From NCBI GenBank assembly GCA_947494675.1, contig CANLVP010000002.1, forward strand, positions 248,001 through 312,000: a DNA stretch of 64,000 bases, in the 5' to 3' direction. The position numbers were made by a program, and so were the translations under genes. Below are positions 60,061 to 64,000 of the stretch, piece by piece. Below the pieces are notes generated by a model. It did no database searches. It was not told the origin of the DNA and saw only the letters and a program-made list of their open reading frames with translations. Every line of letters begins with the position of its first letter. Positions within the stretch are counted from its first letter, which is position 1. The DNA comes from an uncultured Paracoccaceae bacterium. GTDB taxonomy: Bacteria > Pseudomonadota > Alphaproteobacteria > Rhodobacterales > Rhodobacteraceae.

Positions 60061-61512
60061 ATGACGACGGAAAAACAGACGTTTGAGATCGAGTTATTGG
60101 GCGCAAATGAAAAGGCCCAGGACATGTGGGAGATGCATCGCGAGCGGTCGAATGGCCTCAAAAGCAATATGCACGACCACCATCATGACGACGCCCACGC
60201 CCATGATCACAGCGATGATTGCGAGGGGTGCGAAATTTGCTGCGGCGAGAAGGAAGAGGATCATGATCACGATCATTCCACGCATCTGCCACATGCCGAT
60301 CACGCGATCTTCATCGAGAGCTGGACCGATGATCAGATCATTTTCGTTGATTATCAAACCGCATTAGAAGCAGGTCTGATCGACGCCGAAGGGGTGCCGG
60401 TTGAGGCCGCCGATGAAGATGCAGCAGAACCGCTGACGGTTGATGAAACGTCTGAGGCAAAGGGCGGGAACGGCAAAAAGGATATTCCCAAGTGTTTTGA
60501 TCCCAAGACCGACAAGGGTAAGCCAAAAGACGATCCGGACCCGGAACCTGATCCCGATCCGGTGCCTGATCCCGATCCAGTGCCAGATCCTGATCCCGAT
60601 CCGGTGCCAGATCCTGATCCAGCGCCAGACCCTGATCCTGATCCGGTACCTGATCCCGATCCCGATCCGGTACCTGATCCCGATCCCGATCCGGTGCCAG
60701 ATCCCGATCCAGTGCCAGACCCTGATCCCGATCCAGTGCCCGATCCCGATCCGGTACCTGATCCCGATCCTGTCCTGTTGACGAGCTACACCAGTGGTGG
60801 GCCTGTGGATTCATCCTTTAACGTGACGGTCAACTTTACCGGGACGTGGACGATTGAACTGCAGCAGGCGTTTGTCAGTGCGGCGGACTTCTTTAGCAGC
60901 ATCATTCTGGCCGACTTGCCGGATAACTATGGTGTGGACGACATCACCATTTCGGCGTCGCTGGAAGACATCGATGGGGCAGGCGGTGTGCTTGGCTCTG
61001 CCGGGCCGCGCGCTGTGCGTTATCCTGGTTATTTGCCAAGCACAGGCGACATGGATTTCGATAGCGCCGATGCGTCGAACTACAATGGTCGCGGACTGTG
61101 GGACGATATCGTGCTGCACGAAATGCTGCACGCGATGGGTTTTGGCACATTGTGGAGCTACATGGGCCTGACCGAAGGGTCCGTCAGCGGCGGTGACCTG
61201 CGGTTTACTGGTGAGAATGCCAACCGCGTTTATGCCGAAGAGTTCCCTGATCTCGATTCCGCAGATGGCTTTGTCTTTGGTGTGCCGATCGAAACGGATG
61301 GCGGCAGCGGCACAGCTGGCGGTCACTGGGACGAAGGTACCTTTGATAAGGAAATCATGACCGGATACATTGATAACTCGAACTTTATCTCGACGCTGAC
61401 TTTGGCAGCGCTTGAGGACATGGGTTACGATACGATCTATGACGATCCGAACGATCCCAACGATCTGTTTGGGGTGTGGCCGGTGGGTGATCCACTTGGG
61501 CTGGTCGCCTAA
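60061..61512 (+). CDS. Zinc metalloprotease (leishmanolysin/M8-like) with metal-binding head and Asp-Pro repeat spacer
   Basis: A 483-residue protein in three parts. Residues 36-82 are His/Asp-rich with a Cys cluster (Cys54, 57, 60, 61 in DDCEGCEICCGE), a probable metal-binding head. Residues 158-238 are an acidic PDPDPV-type repeat. Residues 240-483 are a protease with HEMLHAMGFG (His353, Glu354, His357), a likely third ligand His422 in GGHWDE and a Met-turn EIMTGYID. The order fits the M8 family. There is no N-terminal signal peptide, so export, if any, would be by a type I or other route. AGGAG lies 7 bases before the ATG. Confidence 0.85.
   Translation: MTTEKQTFEIELLGANEKAQDMWEMHRERSNGLKSNMHDHHHDDAHAHDHSDDCEGCEICCGEKEEDHDHDHSTHLPHADHAIFIESWTDDQIIFVDYQTALEAGLIDAEGVPVEAADEDAAEPLTVDETSEAKGGNGKKDIPKCFDPKTDKGKPKDDPDPEPDPDPVPDPDPVPDPDPDPVPDPDPAPDPDPDPVPDPDPDPVPDPDPDPVPDPDPVPDPDPDPVPDPDPVPDPDPVLLTSYTSGGPVDSSFNVTVNFTGTWTIELQQAFVSAADFFSSIILADLPDNYGVDDITISASLEDIDGAGGVLGSAGPRAVRYPGYLPSTGDMDFDSADASNYNGRGLWDDIVLHEMLHAMGFGTLWSYMGLTEGSVSGGDLRFTGENANRVYAEEFPDLDSADGFVFGVPIETDGGSGTAGGHWDEGTFDKEIMTGYIDNSNFISTLTLAALEDMGYDTIYDDPNDPNDLFGVWPVGDPLGLVA
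60532..60774 (+). repeat. In-gene tandem repeat coding (PD)n/PDPDPV units
   Basis: About 243 bases of near-identical 12- and 18-base units such as CCTGATCCCGATCCGGTG encode alternating Pro and Asp with occasional Val, Ala or Glu. Such tracts expand and contract by slippage, so length variation between strains is likely. It encodes an extended, acidic, probably calcium-binding or simply stiff spacer. Confidence 0.85.
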
Positions 61513-61615
61513 AAGAACTTGCGCCGCATTCTTTACTGTCTCTTTGACTTGAAGTTTGCGGCGTAACTACTTGATAATTTGACGTTAACGGCTGTCGACT
61601 TGCGGCACGCCCGCA

Positions 61616-61939
61616 TCACAGATCGACAACACCGATGCGGTTGAGGAAATCCTCAAGCTCCGAGCGGTCCTGGTCAAAGGATTGGGCCTTGAGGGCGTCA
61701 AACTGTTTGCGCAGGGCCTTCTTTTCCTCGCCCTTGCAGTCATTCCATGGACGTCCCTGAAGGGCCATGTGCAGCACGTAATATCCAATAAAATGCGGCT
61801 TGGTGCCTGAGGCTAAAAGCTTGGCATAGGCGGCGTCTGCGCCGATTTCACGCAGTTCCTCAGCGCTTGTGATTCCGACCTTCTTGAAGGCGGATTCCAT
61901 GGCGGGGCCAAGATTGCGGATCGAGGATATGGCGGTCAT
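61616..61939 (-). CDS. TfoX/Sxy C-terminal domain protein
   Basis: A 107-residue stand-alone TfoX C-terminal domain: ISSIRNLGPAMESAFKKVGITSAEELREIGADAAYAKLLASG followed by 'LHMALQGRPWNDCKGEEKKALRKQF'. The helix-hairpin-helix-like NLGPAMExAxxxxGI segment is typical. In TfoX it accompanies a domain linked to competence; alone its role is not known. A perfect 21-base palindrome (61995-62015) sits about 56 bases upstream. Confidence 0.88.
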   Translation of the reverse strand: MTAISSIRNLGPAMESAFKKVGITSAEELREIGADAAYAKLLASGTKPHFIGYYVLHMALQGRPWNDCKGEEKKALRKQFDALKAQSFDQDRSELEDFLNRIGVVDL

Positions 61940-61994
61940 GGCCCGAGCTTAACAAAGCGGCCGGGGCGGGGCCAGCAGGCAAAGTCTGGCGCGT

Positions 61995-62015
61995 ACATGC
62001 AATTGGATTGCATGT
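61995..62015. promoter_or_regulatory. Palindrome ACATGCAAT-TGG-ATTGCATGT upstream of the TfoX-domain gene
   Basis: Nine-base perfect arms with a 3-base spacer, in the promoter region of the leftward TfoX-domain gene and 30 bases downstream of the small peptide gene. The AT-rich arms and absence of a T-tract favour an operator over a terminator. Regulator unknown. Confidence 0.45.
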
Positions 62016-62044
62016 TGTAATGATCTTCAGGGCTGGCCGGGCAG

Positions 62045-62155
62045 TTAGATGCTGGCGAAGTCCTTGAAAACAGGCGGCTTTGGCGCGCTTGTTTCAACCG
62101 GCGCGGGCTTGGGCGCGGGTGGATTTTGGGTGGGGGCTTGCGGTGCAGTGGCCAT
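62045..62155 (-). CDS. 36-residue proline/alanine-rich small protein
   Basis: A 36-codon frame starting MATAPQAPTQNPPAPKP and ending with KPPVFKDFASI. Nine or so prolines spaced by Ala/Lys/Thr make an extended, probably disordered chain; the last ten residues carry aromatic anchors (VFKDF). CTAAGGACAAAGCC before the ATG provides a good ribosome site. There is no signal peptide or membrane segment. Not recognised; it may be a docking or adaptor peptide. The start, the ribosome site and the ordered composition argue it is real, but support is modest. Confidence 0.5.
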   Translation of the reverse strand: MATAPQAPTQNPPAPKPAPVETSAPKPPVFKDFASI

Positions 62156-62231
62156 GGCTTTGTCCTTAGGTTGCCTGTTGATGGGGATCATCCCCACGCC
62201 TCTTGCTGGGCGATATGATTAAAGAACCATG

Positions 62232-62254
62232 AAAATCTGCCGCTGGGGCGGCAG
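62232..62254 (-). terminator. Probable intrinsic terminator of the DEAD-box helicase gene
   Basis: On the minus strand a stem CTGCCGC-CCCA-GCGGCAG is followed by ATTTTC, 36 bases after the helicase stop codon. The T-run is short, so termination may be partial. Confidence 0.55.
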
Positions 62255-62289
62255 GAATGTGGCGGAAATGTGGCGGCTCGCGCGAGTTT

Positions 62290-64000
62290 TCAGTGCTTTT
62301 GACGCTTTGGCGGTGCATTTCCGCCTTTGCCGGGGCCCTTGCGGCCTCCGGGCTTGCCGCCGGGCGGCGTGAACCGCTTGGAAGTGTCAGAGGCACTCGC
62401 GCGGGGTTTGCCGCCGGGCTTCCCACCGGGTTTGTCGCCCGGCTTGCCTTTTGAAAACGGCTTGCCGCCTGGTTTTCCGCCGGGCTTTCCCTTGAAGGGT
62501 TTGCCGTCGCCGCGTGGACGGTCGTCACCTTTACCCTGATAGGGTTTCTTGTCGCCCTTGGGCTTGTCAAACCCGCGTTTGGCAGTGACGGCACCGGAGT
62601 GGTCACGCTTTTCCGCCTTGTTGTGCCGGGGCTTGCGCGGTTTGGGATCGTCGGCGGCACCGGGGATAATTGGGGGCACATCGTCCTGACGCGAGGGCGG
62701 TGGTGGCGATGTATCGCGGGGGCGCCGGTCTTCGCGTGGTTTGCGCGGGCCGCGGTCGTCGCGCGGTTTCTGCGGGCCACGGTCGTCGCGCGCTTGGTAG
62801 TCGCGTTTGTCGGGCCGGGGGCCACGACGCTCGCTGATTTGCGGCGCACCGTCGAGTGCCTTGAGCGTTGCCTGGTTCTCAAGGCTCATGTCGCTGCCAA
62901 TGCTCCGCAGGAATCCCGCAACCGCAGGTTCACTAATTTCCACAAAGGTTTCATGGGGTTGGATGCGGATCGCGCCAATCTCGTTCTTGGTGATGCCGCC
63001 AGCCTTGCAAATCATCGGCAAAAGCCAACGCGCTTCGGCCTTGCCCTCGCGGCCCACATCAACCGAGAACCATTTGGAGGGGCCAAAGGCGGCTTTCTCA
63101 CGCTTTGGCTTTTCGTGGCGGTCGGGCATGTCGACGACTTCGGACAGGTGTTCCGGTGCGGACTGGCGGTTTTGGTAAAGCCGCAGATAGGCCGCTGCGA
63201 TCTGTTTGGCGTCGTGCTTTTCGAGGAGACGCTCGGCAAAGGTGGTTTCGACGTCCGTGAAGTCTTCGGTCCAAACGGGATCGTTCATCAGGCGCTCTTC
63301 ATCGGCCTTCAGGATATCCTCGGCGTTTGGCGGAAAGGCCCATTCGGCATTCAACTTGCCCCATTTGAGCAGGTTTTGCGCGCGTCGCTTCATCTTGGGC
63401 GGCACGATCATCGCAGAGATGCCCTTGCGCCCGGCGCGGCCTGTGCGGCCAGAGCGGTGCAGCAGAATCTCGGCGTTTGTGGGCAGTTCGGCGTGGATCA
63501 CCAGTTCCAGATTGGGCAGATCGATACCACGGGCGGCCACGTCCGTGGCGACACAGACGCGGGCGCGGCCATCACGCATGGCCTGCAGGGCGTGGCTGCG
63601 TTCTTGTTGTGACAGCTCACCCGAGAGCGCCACACAGGCAAAGCCCCGGTTGGACAGACGGGTGGTCAGGCGGGTGACCATGGCGCGGGTGTTGGCAAAG
63701 ACGATGGCGTTGGGGGCATCATAGAAACGCAGCGCATTGATGATCGCGTTGTCCACGTCGTGGTTTGCCACTTGCAGTGCACGGTAGGTGATATCGGCGT
63801 GCTGGCTTTCCTTGGTGACGGTCGTCACGCGGTAGCTGTCGGTTTGGTAGCTTTTGGCGAGCTTGGCGATCATCGGCGGCACAGTGGCCGAAAACATCAG
63901 GGTGCGGCGGTCTGCGGGAGCTTCGCCCAGGATGAATTCCAGGTCTTCGCGGAAGCCCAGGTCGAGCATTTCGTCAGCTTCGTCCAGCACGATGGCGCGG
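62290..64000 (-). CDS. DEAD-box RNA helicase, 5'-truncated by the window edge
   Basis: The C-terminal 569 or so residues of a DEAD-box helicase; the window ends just before the DEAD box (VLDEADEMLDLGF), so the Q-motif and Walker A are outside. Motif III is FSATVP, and the second RecA domain has IVFANTRAMVTRLTTRL, VATDVAARGIDLPN and HRSGRTGRAGRKG. From about 'KWFSVDVGREGKAEARWLLPMICKAGGI' there is a DbpA-type RNA-binding domain, and then a tail of about 180 residues rich in Arg/Lys/Gly/Pro (GGKPGGKP, RGPRKPR units). Probably acts in ribosome assembly or cold-stress RNA remodelling. Confidence 0.94.
   Translation of the reverse strand, partial: RAIVLDEADEMLDLGFREDLEFILGEAPADRRTLMFSATVPPMIAKLAKSYQTDSYRVTTVTKESQHADITYRALQVANHDVDNAIINALRFYDAPNAIVFANTRAMVTRLTTRLSNRGFACVALSGELSQQERSHALQAMRDGRARVCVATDVAARGIDLPNLELVIHAELPTNAEILLHRSGRTGRAGRKGISAMIVPPKMKRRAQNLLKWGKLNAEWAFPPNAEDILKADEERLMNDPVWTEDFTDVETTFAERLLEKHDAKQIAAAYLRLYQNRQSAPEHLSEVVDMPDRHEKPKREKAAFGPSKWFSVDVGREGKAEARWLLPMICKAGGITKNEIGAIRIQPHETFVEISEPAVAGFLRSIGSDMSLENQATLKALDGAPQISERRGPRPDKRDYQARDDRGPQKPRDDRGPRKPREDRRPRDTSPPPPSRQDDVPPIIPGAADDPKPRKPRHNKAEKRDHSGAVTAKRGFDKPKGDKKPYQGKGDDRPRGDGKPFKGKPGGKPGGKPFSKGKPGDKPGGKPGGKPRASASDTSKRFTPPGGKPGGRKGPGKGGNAPPKRQKH

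Noticed and set aside
60532-60774. Tandem repeat considered as a CRISPR-like array
   Set aside because: Units are 12-18 bases with no unique spacers, stay in frame, and encode Asp-Pro repeats inside a protease gene. No cas genes are present.
62599-63612. A 337-codon plus-strand open frame opposite the DEAD-box helicase
   Set aside because: The opposite strand carries unmistakable helicase motifs; this frame has none and no ribosome site.

Overview
The window looks like chromosome from a marine-type alphaproteobacterium of the Rhodobacterales (Roseobacter/Rhodobacteraceae group). The case rests on content and gene order. There is a two-domain dCTP deaminase, DUF4167 and DUF177 proteins, and two proteins with VPLPA-CTERM sorting tails. 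Several blocks are arranged as is typical of this order: dgt/argS/SPOR/nagZ/scpAB, DUF177/rpmF/plsX/fabH/ihfA/merR, and lptF/lptG/lptD/surA/pdxA/rsmA. The DNA is GC-rich and densely packed, with many 1-4 base stop/start overlaps. I see no rRNA, prophage, insertion sequence or CRISPR array. The only RNA gene is one tRNA-Pro(GGG).

Layout. 1-2.1 kb: the 3' part of an FAD monooxygenase, a small secreted protein and exonuclease III. 2.2-12.2 kb: the most unusual part, a locus built around homologues of the two halves of the tomato antiviral protein Tm-1 (a UPF0261 protein and a TIM-barrel signalling-domain protein). With them are SRPBCC and Dabb proteins and a complete branched-chain-amino-acid-type ABC importer. 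Divergently from these lie a second, shortened TIM-barrel protein and an NtrC-like regulator whose sensor domain is a third copy of the same barrel. The divergent promoter region carries clear palindromes. 12.2-16.5 kb: Fe-S insertion protein, dNTPase, a cation/proton antiporter with a nucleotide-binding tail, and a VPLPA-CTERM protein. 16.6-23.9 kb: argS, a SPOR protein, nagZ and scpAB, then a membrane diguanylate cyclase and a PACE-type pump. 24-33 kb: dcd, tRNA-Pro, a MerR-type regulator, ihfA, fabH, plsX, rpmF, DUF177, bamE, msrB, an olsB-like acyltransferase and an ABC-F ATPase.

33-42 kb: an iron-type periplasmic binding protein behind two tandem iron-box-like sites, mazG, and a tightly overlapped four-gene amine/guanidino catabolic operon (M20 amidohydrolase, class III aminotransferase, two different ureohydrolases). 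DUF1499, prfA and prmC follow. 42-54 kb: DUF4167, a methyltransferase, then the outer-membrane biogenesis block rsmA-pdxA-surA-lptD-lptG-lptF read leftward. Next come pepA-holC, a membrane retropepsin with a 30-residue lipoprotein, and a MarC-family protein. 54-64 kb: a well-preserved creatinase, a second ABC-F ATPase, a second VPLPA-CTERM protein, ndk, DUF4112, an unusual zinc metalloprotease with a metal-binding head and an Asp-Pro repeat spacer, a TfoX C-terminal-domain protein, a 36-residue proline-rich peptide, and a DEAD-box helicase cut by the window end.

How the genes work together. Most are household functions: cell envelope, fatty acid and phospholipid start-up, nucleotide hygiene, translation termination and chromosome segregation. 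The accessory signal is concentrated in three places: the Tm-1-like locus, the guanidino/amine catabolism genes (35-40 kb plus creatinase at 54.5 kb), and the extracytoplasmic proteins near 58-61 kb. All assignments come from reading motifs and context; no database search was run.
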